From the NCBI GenBank assembly GCA_019358875.1, contig JAHHIF010000009.1:122876-186875 (forward strand): a stretch of DNA of 64,000 bases, in the 5' to 3' direction. A program made the translations under genes and the position numbers. The DNA comes from Symplocastrum torsivum CPER-KK1. GTDB taxonomy: Bacteria; Cyanobacteriota; Cyanobacteriia; Cyanobacteriales; Coleofasciculaceae. Shown here piece by piece: positions 35,076 through 44,986 of the stretch; within the stretch, counting starts at the first letter, position 1, and each line of letters begins with the position of its first letter. The notes beneath the pieces were generated by a model. It was given only the letters and a program-made list of their open reading frames with translations. It did not search any database and was not told the DNA's origin.

Positions 35076-35294
35076 AATCCAATTAAACGCCTCCCTCGTT
35101 CTCCCCATTCGGGTTGAACAAAAGCTGATTATCATTAGAGTTAGTGGTTGCGAGTTCAAGCTTTTGGTGACACGCCAAGCGCTGACTACGCAACCAGAAC
35201 TCACGAAACAAATCCTTGGATTCGGAAGTCCAAACTATTCAAGCCCCAGTTTTATCCCGCTCGTTAAATCCAAAATCGTCGCCTCCAACATTGA

Positions 35295-36281
35295 ATGAAC
35301 CCTAAGCGGATTTTTTTGACGGGTGCCAGTGGCTGCATTGGTCACTACATCACCGAAGCGTTGATTCAGGAAACTGATCATGAGTTGTACCTCTTGGTCA
35401 GGAACCCAGCCAAACTCGGATTTGACTACGAAGCACGTCCTGGTATCACGATTATCCAAGCTGATTTGCTTGAGATTGAACGCTTTGATAAGTTGCTCAA
35501 AACGATGGATGTGGCAATCCTGGCAGCAACAGCTTGGGGAGGACCACAGGAAGCGTTTGATATTAATGTCGTTAAAACAATCCGGTTGATGAACCTGCTC
35601 AACCCCAGTATTTGTGAGCAGGTTATTTACTTCTCTACAGCTAGCATTCTGAATCGGAATAACGAATTACTGAAGGAAGCGGGTCAACTGGGTTCTGATT
35701 ATATTCGTTCCAAGTACGACTGTCTGGGACGATTATCAAAACTAGCGATCGCCTCTAAGATTACCACCCTATTTCCAACTTTGGTATTGGGGGGAGATAG
35801 CAATAAACCCTACTCCGCTGTCTCATCTGGTATCGCTGATGTGGTGAAATGGGTTGACCTAATTCGCTGGTTGAAAGCGGATGCGAGTTTCCACTTCATC
35901 CACGCACGAGATATTGCTCAAGTCGTGCGCTACTTAGTTGACCATCCGTCCTCCAAGGACTTAAATCTAGAGGAAGATGCAGTAATACGCGATCGCATGG
36001 TTTTAGGCAATCAACGAGTCACTGCAAACCAGGCTGTAGAAGATGTTTGTGCCTATCTAGGGAAAAAGATTTATTTTCGCCTACCCCTGACTATCTGGCT
36101 TGCCAACGTCATTATCGTTCTGTTCAGAATTCAGGTGGCAGCTTGGGATAGATTTGCGATGAACTATCGGCATTTTACCCATCAAGACGTTGTTAATCCA
36201 GGGACATTTGGTTTACCAACCTATTGCCCTACGTTCACGGATGTCCTAAAGATTAGCGGCATTCCTGAAGCTAGGAACTGA
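35295..36281 (+). CDS. NAD(P)-dependent epimerase/dehydratase family protein
   Basis: A 328-residue extended short-chain dehydrogenase. The nucleotide motif GASGCIGHYI (GxxGxxG) is at residues 10-19, and the N-terminal Rossmann strand order is clear (ILTGASG ... YLLVRNPAKL ... IIQADLLE). An SxxxK-type region (YIRSKYDCLGRLSKL) replaces the usual YxxxK with SKYDC. The C-terminal part is a helical substrate domain with a hydrophobic segment (LTIWLANVIIVLF). Substrate unknown. It is a single-gene unit. Confidence 0.8.
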   Translation: MNPKRIFLTGASGCIGHYITEALIQETDHELYLLVRNPAKLGFDYEARPGITIIQADLLEIERFDKLLKTMDVAILAATAWGGPQEAFDINVVKTIRLMNLLNPSICEQVIYFSTASILNRNNELLKEAGQLGSDYIRSKYDCLGRLSKLAIASKITTLFPTLVLGGDSNKPYSAVSSGIADVVKWVDLIRWLKADASFHFIHARDIAQVVRYLVDHPSSKDLNLEEDAVIRDRMVLGNQRVTANQAVEDVCAYLGKKIYFRLPLTIWLANVIIVLFRIQVAAWDRFAMNYRHFTHQDVVNPGTFGLPTYCPTFTDVLKISGIPEARN

Positions 36282-36318
36282 TAAAAATTACTCAACGCTG
36301 AAAGCTGACTGCTGAAAG

Positions 36319-36810
36319 CTACCAACCCCAAGTTCCAGCCCCGCCTTTGAATGGTCCGACAATATCCTTGGTAACCCAACCGCCATAGAAATTTCCTGGC
36401 TGTGGCTGCACTTGTTCTCCATCAACGTAACAAGCATCCATCAGATGAGCATAGAAAGCTAAATAATCTTTGATTGGCGCAAAGGTTGGTGTGGGAGTGG
36501 GATAAGCCCAAGCCGCATTGGTAGCTTGTTTGTCACCGACAACGACTGTGTAGTAAATTGCTCTTCCCTTCCACTCACAAAACGACCCTTGAGCGGATTT
36601 TACTAAATACTCCATTTTGATGTCTTCAGGAGGAAGGTAGTAAACCGGAGGATGGCTAGTTTCTAGGACACGCTGCCCTCTACGAGTATCGGCAATCGTG
36701 ATGCCATTGAAGATAATCTGAATCGGTTTCGGTGTTTCCTCTAGTCGGGGTGGACGGGGATAATCCCAGACAGACTCTTGACCAGGTTTGGGTTCAATAC
36801 GGCGGTTCAC
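36319..36810 (-). CDS. DUF427-family protein
   Basis: The 163-residue protein matches the DUF427 layout: PKPIQIIFNGITIADTRRGQRVLETSHPPVYYLPPEDI, then FCEWKGRAIYYTVVVGD, then AWAYPTP. The function of this family is not established. It faces the epimerase gene convergently, and a heptamer-type repeat arm lies between the two stops (36296-36322). Confidence 0.88.
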   Translation of the reverse strand: MNRRIEPKPGQESVWDYPRPPRLEETPKPIQIIFNGITIADTRRGQRVLETSHPPVYYLPPEDIKMEYLVKSAQGSFCEWKGRAIYYTVVVGDKQATNAAWAYPTPTPTFAPIKDYLAFYAHLMDACYVDGEQVQPQPGNFYGGWVTKDIVGPFKGGAGTWGW

Positions 36811-36997
36811 GCTGATTCATTCTCCTGCTTGCCTATATTAACTATTGTAAAGGTGAGGCGATCGCCTTTCGCTGTACCTTGAGGGGTGTTCCTTTTTCGG
36901 TCGGCTGATAGAGAAGCTGTATCTCAACGGCTTGGATAATCTGGATTGTTAAGCGGTGGCTGTGACTAAAGTCTGCACTCCCCCCACCGATATGGTA

Positions 36998-39900
36998 TTA
37001 GACAAGCGTAAAAGCGTTTTCTGTGATGGTATTCGATTGAATCCCTGTTAGTGATGCTAGGAATTCATTGGTATTCGTGACACGAATTTGGGTATCACTG
37101 CCATCTTGAGTAATTGTGAGCGTACCAAATGTCAGGTTATTGGTTAGCCCAATCAAGTCGGTGCCCACAACAAAGTCAGTGATTGTAGCTTTGCCTTCAC
37201 CAGTAGCGAGGACGAAGGTATCAATGCCAGTACCTCCAGTTACTTGGTCGTTGCCAGCACCACCACGGAGAATGTCATCGTCAGCACCGCCTGTGAGTTG
37301 GTCGTTACCTGTGCCACCTATCAGGATGTCTTTACTATCCTCACCGTATAGTTTGTCGTTACCGATACCTCCTTCTAGGGTGTCGTTGCCGCTACCGCCC
37401 CAGAGTTCATCGTTACCAGCTTCACCAAATAACTTATCGCTACCAGCATTGCCGAAGAGGTTGTCATTCTTATCGCCTGCATTGATTTCGTCGCGCTTGT
37501 CTGTACCGTTAAGGGTGTCATTGCCTGAAGTGCCGTTGATGACGTTCACAACAGGGTTGACGGTGAGGCTAACGGTTCCGGCGTTGGAGGTAGCGCCTTG
37601 ATTGTCTTGAACAGTATAGGTGAAGCTATCGCTGCCGAAAAATTCCAGATTCGGAGTATAGGTGAGTGTGCCATCTTCATTGACTAAGATGGTGCCATTG
37701 CTAGGGGCAGTTGCGATCGCCAATGTCTCCGACACGATGGTAGTATTGCCATCAGCATCGGTGTCGTTGGCTAAAACCGAGATAGTTACGGCTGTATCTT
37801 CGTTAGTTGTAGCTGTGTCATTGTTGGCGACAGGTGTGCTATTCGCTTGCGGTAGGGTAAAGCGGGCAACAAGTGGGTCGTGGTCGCTGACTTGATCTGC
37901 AAACTCGGCATTGAGATGTACGATATCAATCTCTGCTGCGGCTGTTGTGCTGAGATTGTCGCTAACCAGGATGTGGTCGAGTGCTTGGGAGTTGCCTTCA
38001 AAAACGTAGGTATATTGCTCATTGAGTGGTAACGTCTCAACCAGGTTCGTCAAGTCGTCCCCTTTTAAAGTAGCTAGGGGATTTGAGAACTGAAAGTCAT
38101 TCAGGTCGCCCATGACTACGACATTCGCATTAGGGTCTTCGGCTAAGATGCTTTCTACAAAGTTGTTAACAATCTCAGCTTGCTGTAAGCGTTGAGCTTC
38201 TGAGGTTAGTGTTGGCGGTTGGTTGCTGCCAAATAGAGGTTGGTCGCCACCTTTGGAGTTGAAGTGGTTGCCGATGACAAAGACACTGTTGCCGTTGAAG
38301 ACAAACTCGCCTACCAAAGGTTTGCGGCTGTTGGCAAAGGCATCGCCATTTGAAAGGTCGGTGTCGATAATTCGACCCGGACTCGCGGAAAGTTCTAGTC
38401 CCGCTTCACCACTGGTTACTGTGGTGTTGGTTGTGGAGGTACCGCCGGGAGTGTCTACGAAGTCAACTCGCTCAGGGTTGAAGAGGAAGCCGACGCGAAT
38501 ATTACCCCCAGGTTCACCTCCATCTTGGTCGTCTACTGGATTAACCTGACGGTATTCGTAGGTTGGGGCACCTGCGGCTGCGATCGCATCGATTAAAGTT
38601 TGATAAGTTAAGTCAGCATCAACAACACTGTCATTTGTCGCACCGTTGTTGTCCTGGATTTCCTCTAAGCTGATGATGTCAGGTGATTGGAGATTGTTGA
38701 CGATGACATTGGCAAGGCTTGCGAATTTGGTACTGCCATCACTGGGGTCAAGGTTCTCAACGTTGAAGCTAGCAACGGTTAGTTGGTCTTCAGTTCCAGT
38801 TAATGTGGTCGTCTCCCGTGTCAGTCCGCCAGAAGTGACGCTGGGTAAGGATGAAGTATTCAGCAGCTTGTAGTTACCAAAGCTGTAGTCAATCACACCT
38901 GTAATCGTGCCACTGAACTTGTCACCGACATTTACCTGGGGTTCTGAGGAAACCAACACGTCATCAATAATGATGCGTTCTGGATTAAAGTCACCCGGTT
39001 GGATAATGATGCCACCACGCGGCGTAAGGGTAGTAGCATTCGCCCCATTGTCAGCAACCACAGGGATTTCACCAAAATTGCTGGTAGGGCCAACAGCAAC
39101 CGCGTTATTCACCTGCACTAGCATTCCTTCCACACTTTCGTAGAAGTCGATGCCGTCTTGGGCTGGGTCGAAGGCGCTAAACTGGTCGTTGTCAATCACT
39201 TGAGTGGGGATTGCGCGTCCACCATTACCCAAAATTGTCGCGACGGGTAAAGGATTGCCACTGGAGAGTTTATTAATCGTCAGGCTTCCCCCAATTTGGG
39301 TGATAGAAAGATTCCCACTACTAGCACCGCCGGAAGTGAACTCGCTGACTGTACCGCTAACCAAGATTGAGTCACCAACGATAACAGTAGGTGCTGCGGA
39401 GGTAAAGACAAAAATCCCTTCTGATGTTGCATCATTGGCATCAGGATTGGGGTCTTGCAAATAAAAGCCATTAGAACGAACAGCGGTGACAATCCCAGGT
39501 ACGTTGGTAACGGTTTGTCCGGCGAAGGATGAGGTATGAGCAGCACCTTGAATATCGTAGATGCGGGTAGTTCCGGCTGTGGTGTCGTCGTCTGTTACGG
39601 TGAGGCTGGTTGTACCACTGGTAAAGTTAGTGGCAGAGGCGGTTAAGGTTACGGTTTGTGAGCCATCTGCGATCGCATCATCAATTGCACTAACATCAAA
39701 CGTAGTTGATGTCTGATTAGCGGCAATCGTCACAGTGGCAGCAACAGTTGCCTCGCTGGTGTCACTGCTTGCCAAGGTGACGGTGAGAGATTGGCTTATA
39801 TCTCCGGTGCGGGTAACTGTGCCAGTAGCGGCAGCTTCACCTGCGGCTTCTGAGAAGGAGGCAGGGGCAATACTCAAGCTGAGGGATGGGGTTGAGTTAT

Positions 39901-40456
39901 CACCGACTGTAAATGAACCAGACGGTTGTGTAAATCGGGTAGTGTCGTTGACTGTCCAGTTAGCTGAGTTGCTGATTTTCTCTAGTAATTCTGCCTTGGT
40001 TCCAGACGTGCCATTGCTGATGTTGTAGATTGCGTTATCAACTTCTGGAATAGATACGGCTGTTAAGCCATTCGTTAAACCAGCCGGCAATGCCGAGGTG
40101 TTGGAATTGGTTGCATCAGTTGCCCACCCTGAACCGTCACTGTTTACCGCATAAATAAAGGTCGGACTGATTGCTGTGCCTTGGTAGGCAAGAATTTGAT
40201 CACCATCAGCCGAAAATGCCACACTACTGAGGCTGGGAGTGATAATAGTTCCTGCTGTAAGATCTGTGCTAGCCGTCCAGGTAAAGGTTCCCTCGCCACT
40301 TCTAAAGCCACCACTGCTAAGCCAGCCATTATCTGTAAACGAAATACTCGTTCCAGAGCCAATATCCGTTAGTAATACAAAACTAAACTCATCAGGATTA
40401 TCAAAGTTAAAACCAGTAATAGCGATGTCACCAGCCGAGAGCGTTGTGGGAGCCAT
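36998..40456 (-). CDS. Large secreted RTX nuclease of the ExeM/NucH type
   Basis: The 1152-residue modular protein has no signal peptide, as expected for type I secretion. Residues 1-190 are a beta-rich N-terminal domain and 195-290 a Calx-beta-like module. Residues 297-545 form an OB-fold region often paired with secreted nucleases. Residues 560-868 are an endonuclease/exonuclease/phosphatase domain with FNVENLD (Asn565), LEEI (Glu598), GNHFNSKGGD (His731), MGDLND (Asp784, Asn786) and SDHDPL (Asp858, His859). Residues 875-967 are a cadherin-like module, and about 972-1080 are RTX calcium repeats (GGxGNDxLxG). It likely degrades extracellular DNA for defence, phosphate gain or biofilm change. 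No secretion genes are adjacent. Confidence 0.9.
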   Translation of the reverse strand: MAPTTLSAGDIAITGFNFDNPDEFSFVLLTDIGSGTSISFTDNGWLSSGGFRSGEGTFTWTASTDLTAGTIITPSLSSVAFSADGDQILAYQGTAISPTFIYAVNSDGSGWATDATNSNTSALPAGLTNGLTAVSIPEVDNAIYNISNGTSGTKAELLEKISNSANWTVNDTTRFTQPSGSFTVGDNSTPSLSLSIAPASFSEAAGEAAATGTVTRTGDISQSLTVTLASSDTSEATVAATVTIAANQTSTTFDVSAIDDAIADGSQTVTLTASATNFTSGTTSLTVTDDDTTAGTTRIYDIQGAAHTSSFAGQTVTNVPGIVTAVRSNGFYLQDPNPDANDATSEGIFVFTSAAPTVIVGDSILVSGTVSEFTSGGASSGNLSITQIGGSLTINKLSSGNPLPVATILGNGGRAIPTQVIDNDQFSAFDPAQDGIDFYESVEGMLVQVNNAVAVGPTSNFGEIPVVADNGANATTLTPRGGIIIQPGDFNPERIIIDDVLVSSEPQVNVGDKFSGTITGVIDYSFGNYKLLNTSSLPSVTSGGLTRETTTLTGTEDQLTVASFNVENLDPSDGSTKFASLANVIVNNLQSPDIISLEEIQDNNGATNDSVVDADLTYQTLIDAIAAAGAPTYEYRQVNPVDDQDGGEPGGNIRVGFLFNPERVDFVDTPGGTSTTNTTVTSGEAGLELSASPGRIIDTDLSNGDAFANSRKPLVGEFVFNGNSVFVIGNHFNSKGGDQPLFGSNQPPTLTSEAQRLQQAEIVNNFVESILAEDPNANVVVMGDLNDFQFSNPLATLKGDDLTNLVETLPLNEQYTYVFEGNSQALDHILVSDNLSTTAAAEIDIVHLNAEFADQVSDHDPLVARFTLPQANSTPVANNDTATTNEDTAVTISVLANDTDADGNTTIVSETLAIATAPSNGTILVNEDGTLTYTPNLEFFGSDSFTYTVQDNQGATSNAGTVSLTVNPVVNVINGTSGNDTLNGTDKRDEINAGDKNDNLFGNAGSDKLFGEAGNDELWGGSGNDTLEGGIGNDKLYGEDSKDILIGGTGNDQLTGGADDDILRGGAGNDQVTGGTGIDTFVLATGEGKATITDFVVGTDLIGLTNNLTFGTLTITQDGSDTQIRVTNTNEFLASLTGIQSNTITENAFTLV

Positions 40457-41082
40457 GAAAATTTCCTTGCGGTAGTTGTTGGAGTGTTTGAGTGTTTGAG
40501 TTACTGAGATGCGATCGCTTTTTTCCGCAGAGTTTTAGCTAGCTCCGGATTGAATTTCCAGACCTAGTTATTAGCACTGTTTATTGAGATTGGATCAGCT
40601 TGAAGGAGGCGCTTACAAGACTTTAGGGAGGGTTAACCCATGCTTAATAAAATCGCTGACCTAGTTGCCAGGTATCACTGAAGTTCTAAGACAATTTTTC
40701 TCAAGACTCGGCGCAGTAGTTTTAAACACATCAGTCATCCAAAAAAAGCGATCGCTGTTCAACATCATTAGTTGGTGCTGTATCTAAGATCAAAATGAGC
40801 AGCGGGATAGAGGCGCTTGTTTACAAGAGCCATATTTGAAAATACAAGCTAGATGTTAAGGATTGACGAGTATTTCCTCAAGGAAATGTTAAATAAGCTA
40901 CAGACATATTACTTGGTCTTTTAACTTGCCACCCCATTCGCTGTAGGAACTTTGCTGTTCACTGCTAGTGGGTAGTAGTTAACACATCTGACTTTGAGTA
41001 CAGGCGTTTCACCTACCCAGCAGGAAATAATGAAGCTGGCGATCGCAATTCAAGAGACACTTGCTCACAAGTTTGGCAGTTC
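40457..41082. other. Intergenic region between divergent genes
   Basis: These 626 bases hold the promoters of the RTX nuclease (-) and cation antiporter (+). A short tandem GAGTGTTT repeat lies just upstream of the nuclease start (about 40480-40498), and three HIP1-type octamers are present. No gene or RNA was recognised. Confidence 0.5.
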
Positions 41083-42114
41083 ATGGAAATCGAATCCGTA
41101 CCCGTTACTATTACCTTATTTCTGATCTCCGTCTTGGTCATTGCCGTCGCTGGAACTAGGATGGCAAGAATTGCTGACCGTTTAGCCGACGCAACGGGAC
41201 TGGGTGAAGCCTTTGTCGGGGCACTGTTTTTGGGTGGTAGTACGTCTTTAGCGGGGATTGTCACTTCTATAACCGCTGCGGCTCAGAATCATCCAGAACT
41301 CGCCGTCAGCAACGCTTTGGGTGGGATTGCCGCTCAAACGATGTTTTTGGGCGTAGCGGATATCGTATATCGCAAAGCCAATTTAGAACACGCGGCGGCT
41401 TCTGTTGCGACTCTTGTGCAAGCAACACTTCTAGTGACGCTATTGGCAATTCCCTTAATGGCTATGGCCGGCCCAGACATCAGTGTGTTTAGTGTTCATC
41501 CAGCTTCTTTGATCATCCCTATTGCCTATTTTTTCGGGTTGCGTCTAGTTTCTGAGGCACAAAAAATGCCAATGTGGGGTCCACGGCAAACGGATGAAAC
41601 ACGAGTTGAGGAAGTGGTTATAGACAACAAATCTGAGCAATCTGAATTGACCCGTTTATGGTTACAGTTTGCTCTGTTAGCCGTGATTGTTGCGATCGCA
41701 GGTTACAGTGTCGGCACCGCAGGGGTAGCTCTTTCGGTTCAGACTGGTCTTTCGGAATCGCTTGTCGGTGGGTTATTTACAGCATTATCCAATTCTTTAC
41801 CGGAACTTGTAACAATGATTGCCGCCGTCCGCCAAGGTGCACTAACTTTAGCGGTAGGAGGCGCGATTGGAGGGAATAGCTTTGATGTGATGCTACTCGC
41901 TTTCTCTGATTTTGCTTATCGTCAGGGTTCAATTTATCACGCTTTAGCGGCTCGACAGGTTTTTGTTGTCGCCTTAACTATTCTGATGACAGGCATCTTA
42001 TTATTGGGCCTGTTGCGGCGAGAGAAGCATGGAATTGGAAATATCGGCTTTGAGAGTGTTCTGGTACTCATCTTATATTTAGGAGGTTTCTCTCTACTAT
42101 TCTTCCAAACCTAA
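41083..42114 (+). CDS. Sodium/calcium exchanger-family cation antiporter
   Basis: A 343-residue CaCA-family membrane protein with about ten hydrophobic helices in two inverted halves. The second alpha-repeat has GLFTALSNSLPELVTMIAAVRQG and GGAIGGNSFDVMLLAFSD, including the conserved NSLPE core. In the first repeat (GEAFVGALFLGGSTSLAGIVTSI) the acidic residue of the usual xSLPE core is replaced by SLAG, so ion specificity or stoichiometry may differ. It probably exchanges Ca2+ or Na+ for protons or Na+. It is a single gene, convergent with the Rieske oxygenase. Confidence 0.85.
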   Translation: MEIESVPVTITLFLISVLVIAVAGTRMARIADRLADATGLGEAFVGALFLGGSTSLAGIVTSITAAAQNHPELAVSNALGGIAAQTMFLGVADIVYRKANLEHAAASVATLVQATLLVTLLAIPLMAMAGPDISVFSVHPASLIIPIAYFFGLRLVSEAQKMPMWGPRQTDETRVEEVVIDNKSEQSELTRLWLQFALLAVIVAIAGYSVGTAGVALSVQTGLSESLVGGLFTALSNSLPELVTMIAAVRQGALTLAVGGAIGGNSFDVMLLAFSDFAYRQGSIYHALAARQVFVVALTILMTGILLLGLLRREKHGIGNIGFESVLVLILYLGGFSLLFFQT

Positions 42115-42260
42115 TCAAAGCAATTAGGTGCTGTGAAAGTGGAGGTGAAGCCAATTCGTTAGCAAGATGGTGGCGATATTCAACAACAATGCCGTTTCAG
42201 CCTTTTGATTTACTCGAAAGCAGGGGCAAATTGGGTAACTTATCCAGGACATTCACTGTT

Positions 42261-43337
42261 TTAAGCTTCTACCCTTTGGCGTGTAGTGTTGATGCCAGCT
42301 TTATACTGTTCATCCTGTCGCACTATCAGACGCCGTAATGTAAAAATAGCTGGGTTGACTTCAACAAAAGAGCGATCGCGATCCTTTTGATATATTTCCT
42401 GCTCATTTTCGTTCATCTCAATATCTTGCTGAACGACTTTTGCTAGGACAAAGTGCCTGAGTACATAGCGAATCAGGGGTTTGAAGGGGGCTAAAATTTT
42501 GGGAATTTTGACTTTGGAAAAAAACAGCCCAAAGGACTGGCTTTCTGTGTTACTAGCTGGAAGTCGCAGTAAGTAAACGCGGGAAATGTCGCCCAGGCTA
42601 CTGGTAAGGTTAGGGTACAGGTAGCGAACGGTGATTTGTCCCTTTGTTTCCTTGATGCCCCACTTGCTCAAGCCGAGTAACGGTGCTAAGGGGTTTTGAT
42701 AGGCAACGTCATACTGTGCCTGCATCATCTCTGGCGATTCTTGGATCTTTACCAACTTGGTATCGTACCAAGCTTGATACTTCCGGTGTAGATAACCGTG
42801 GAACAAGTCGATCGCATTCTCATTGCAGATCGAGAAGTGCGATCCGAAGCTAACTTCTAACCGAACCAGAAACCAGTCGTCATCACCATATTCGGGAATA
42901 TCAATAATTGCTCTCTCAGATGCAAGGGCTGGATCGCCAGGGAAAACCCACACCAATCCATACCGCTCTTGCACCGGATAACTGCGAACATTGGCTTTGG
43001 GAAGCTTTTGTCCTTGAGTTAGGTAAGGAATTGCAACACACTCACCACTACCTCCGTCAAACTCCCAACCGTGATAGGGACACACAAGATGGCAGCCGTT
43101 GACAACACCTTTATGCAAAGCCACACCCTTATGAGGGCAAGCATCGTCAACGACACGAATCTGTCCGGTTTCATCCCGAAAGACTGCTAGGGGTTGGTTC
43201 CAAAACTTTGCTGTCAGAATTTTTCCAGGCTTCAGTTTGTCTACACGAGCGATCGCATACCAATGATTCGGGTTAGCGTCTGCTTCTCTTGCAGCTATGT
43301 AAATTGTCTGGCTTCTTTGAGCTGTCTCAAGTTCCAC
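42261..43337 (-). CDS. Rieske non-haem iron oxygenase
   Basis: The 358-residue enzyme has a Rieske [2Fe-2S] domain with Cys67-Pro-His69 and Cys86-Pro-Tyr-His89, and a mononuclear iron site near Asp177-His180-His184 (ENAIDLFHGYLH). This order matches the group containing pheophorbide a oxygenase, Tic55 and related cyanobacterial enzymes, which oxidise tetrapyrroles or other cyclic compounds. No C-terminal membrane anchor is clear. The substrate cannot be read. It needs a reductase, and none is adjacent. It may be cotranscribed with the pentapeptide gene upstream, 58 bases away. Confidence 0.87.
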   Translation of the reverse strand: MELETAQRSQTIYIAAREADANPNHWYAIARVDKLKPGKILTAKFWNQPLAVFRDETGQIRVVDDACPHKGVALHKGVVNGCHLVCPYHGWEFDGGSGECVAIPYLTQGQKLPKANVRSYPVQERYGLVWVFPGDPALASERAIIDIPEYGDDDWFLVRLEVSFGSHFSICNENAIDLFHGYLHRKYQAWYDTKLVKIQESPEMMQAQYDVAYQNPLAPLLGLSKWGIKETKGQITVRYLYPNLTSSLGDISRVYLLRLPASNTESQSFGLFFSKVKIPKILAPFKPLIRYVLRHFVLAKVVQQDIEMNENEQEIYQKDRDRSFVEVNPAIFTLRRLIVRQDEQYKAGINTTRQRVEA

Positions 43338-43395
43338 GCAAAATCCTCTAAGCTTTTGCCCAAATACTACCAGAACTTAAAGCCGGAAGAGTGGC

Positions 43396-44106
43396 TTAAT
43401 ACTCGCTGGTGCCGTAGGGACTTGAGCCATCAGGCATAATCGCTAGCCGTAAGTCAGCGCCACTTGTATTTGTACCCTGCATGACAGCTTTGTGGAGATT
43501 GGCGTAACGCAAGTTAGCCTTACTAAAATTTGCCCCGGTTAGATTTGCCTCAGTTAGGTGTGTTCCATACAAACTTGCACCAGTTAAGTCAGCTTTTTCT
43601 ATTTTTGCACCTGTCAGATCAGCATCCCTAAGCTCAGCATGATGGAGGTTGGCGTTGCTTAAATCAGCGTAAATCATGCTAATGTTCATCATTTGAGCAT
43701 TAGTGAAATTCGCCCCTTTGAGGCTGCTCTTTTTCAAGTCAGCTCCCTGTAAGTCAGCACCTTTCAAGTTAGCCTTGTCCAGGCGTACACCACTCATTTT
43801 TGCATCTTCTAAGATAGTATTCGTGAGGTTGGCGTTAGAAAGATTTGTATTTCTAAAGTCTGCCCCAGTCAAATCAAGTCCACTGAGATTCAGATTGCTA
43901 AGATCACAACCTGCACATTTCTTGGTTTTGACAATCTTTTCAACATCTACTTGCTTGACTTTTAAGGGGCGAATAACTTGCTGAGCCAATGCATTAGGTT
44001 TGGGTAGCGATATACCCAGCTTTTCAATGATTGAAAGACGAATTGCAAGCGGTAGGGTGACTGCTGTAACGATCATTGCGAAACTCAAGAAAACTTTCAT
44101 ACTCAT
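43396..44106 (-). CDS. Exported pentapeptide-repeat protein
   Basis: The 236-residue protein has an N-terminal hydrophobic segment (FLSFAMIVTAVTLPLAI), so it is probably exported or anchored. From about residue 65 it has roughly 30 tandem A(D/N)LxX pentapeptides (ANLTN, ADLQG, ANLHH), which fold as a right-handed beta helix. Function is unknown; pentapeptide proteins in cyanobacteria act in the periplasm or thylakoid lumen in several cases. The Rieske gene follows on the same strand. Confidence 0.85.
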   Translation of the reverse strand: MSMKVFLSFAMIVTAVTLPLAIRLSIIEKLGISLPKPNALAQQVIRPLKVKQVDVEKIVKTKKCAGCDLSNLNLSGLDLTGADFRNTNLSNANLTNTILEDAKMSGVRLDKANLKGADLQGADLKKSSLKGANFTNAQMMNISMIYADLSNANLHHAELRDADLTGAKIEKADLTGASLYGTHLTEANLTGANFSKANLRYANLHKAVMQGTNTSGADLRLAIMPDGSSPYGTSEY

Positions 44107-44443
44107 GGTAGATAAATTGGTAGATTTCGTTTGTGATATAAGGTCGCAGCAAATCTAGAGAAGCTAGGTAACTACTTCCTCTTCACTCTCATTTCAACTA
44201 TTTATTCGTGAAAATAATAAAAACTTAGTTTAAGCGTTGAGAAAACTCCTCAATCGCTTTAAAATTAGCTGCTATCAAATCACTATTGAACATAAGATAA
44301 CATTCAAGTTTGTGGCTAATATAAATCTCTCAGCGATATATGTAAAAAGTCTGTAAATATGAGGTTATTTTTCCTGATATTTATTACCAAGAAATAAAAA
44401 TAGTTTTGATTGGAATTTGTTAATAAACTCTCTAGCAAACATA
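44107..44443. other. AT-rich intergenic region upstream of the pentapeptide gene
   Basis: About 340 bases of AT-rich sequence without any plausible gene. It should hold the promoter of the minus-strand pentapeptide gene. Its right edge meets the terminator of the next gene. Confidence 0.5.
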
Positions 44444-44466
44444 CAAAAATCCCCCATTGCTGGGGG
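44444..44466 (-). terminator. Intrinsic terminator on minus strand
   Basis: Read on the minus strand, CCCCC (44466-44462) pairs with GGGGG (44455-44451) across a 6-base loop, followed by ATTTTTG. It lies about 70 bases after the stop of the small helical protein gene at 44539, which it would terminate. Confidence 0.65.
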
Positions 44467-44538
44467 CGGTGCCTATTGGTGTCTAAGTTGATGTAACCCT
44501 AGACTTATAATCCAAGGAGTATAAATTGACTTTAGTCG

Positions 44539-44907
44539 TTATACTCCCACTAGGTCACGAGATTCTACACCAACGAGTTGTTGAGCAATCGCCATTCGTG
44601 CTTCTAGCTTCGCCACGGTAAACTGGTTACGCAGATATTCTAGATGTGCGATCGCACTTCCCTTTTCAGACATCAAGCGCATCATCGTATTCTGTGCCGT
44701 TTGGTATTCTTGGTCAACGCAGAGCAATTCAAAACGCCGTCCCCGACGCTGATTGTCATTCTTCAAGCCTTGCTCAAACGCTGCTACTCGGTCAGCATTG
44801 CCTTCCAGACGGGCGATGTGTTGCCCAACGGCAGCAATCTGCGAGTCTAATTCATTAACAACTTGTGCCGCTTGTGCGATCGCAGCAGGGTACTGACTCA
44901 TTTTCAT
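44539..44907 (-). CDS. Small helical hypothetical protein
   Basis: A 122-residue soluble protein predicted to be nearly all helix, with heptad-like spacing (VVNELDSQIAAVGQHIARLEGNADRV; MSEKGSAIAHLEYLRNQFTVAKLEARM) that suggests a coiled-coil or helical bundle. The family is not recognised. It lies 79 bases after the 87-residue gene on the same strand, so the two are probably one transcript, ending at the terminator at 44444-44466. Confidence 0.7.
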   Translation of the reverse strand: MKMSQYPAAIAQAAQVVNELDSQIAAVGQHIARLEGNADRVAAFEQGLKNDNQRRGRRFELLCVDQEYQTAQNTMMRLMSEKGSAIAHLEYLRNQFTVAKLEARMAIAQQLVGVESRDLVGV

Positions 44908-44986
44908 GTTTATCTTCCAATAAGAAAAGTATTTGTAAGGACACGCTTGGTGTCCTTGTTGTCCGGTGTCGAGGAGGTTGTTTGGA

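Noticed and set aside
37116..37601. Long plus-strand frames opposite the RTX nuclease
   Set aside because: They are shadows of the repetitive Gly/Asn/Asp coding sequence on the other strand; translations are Ser/Pro/Leu-rich without domains.
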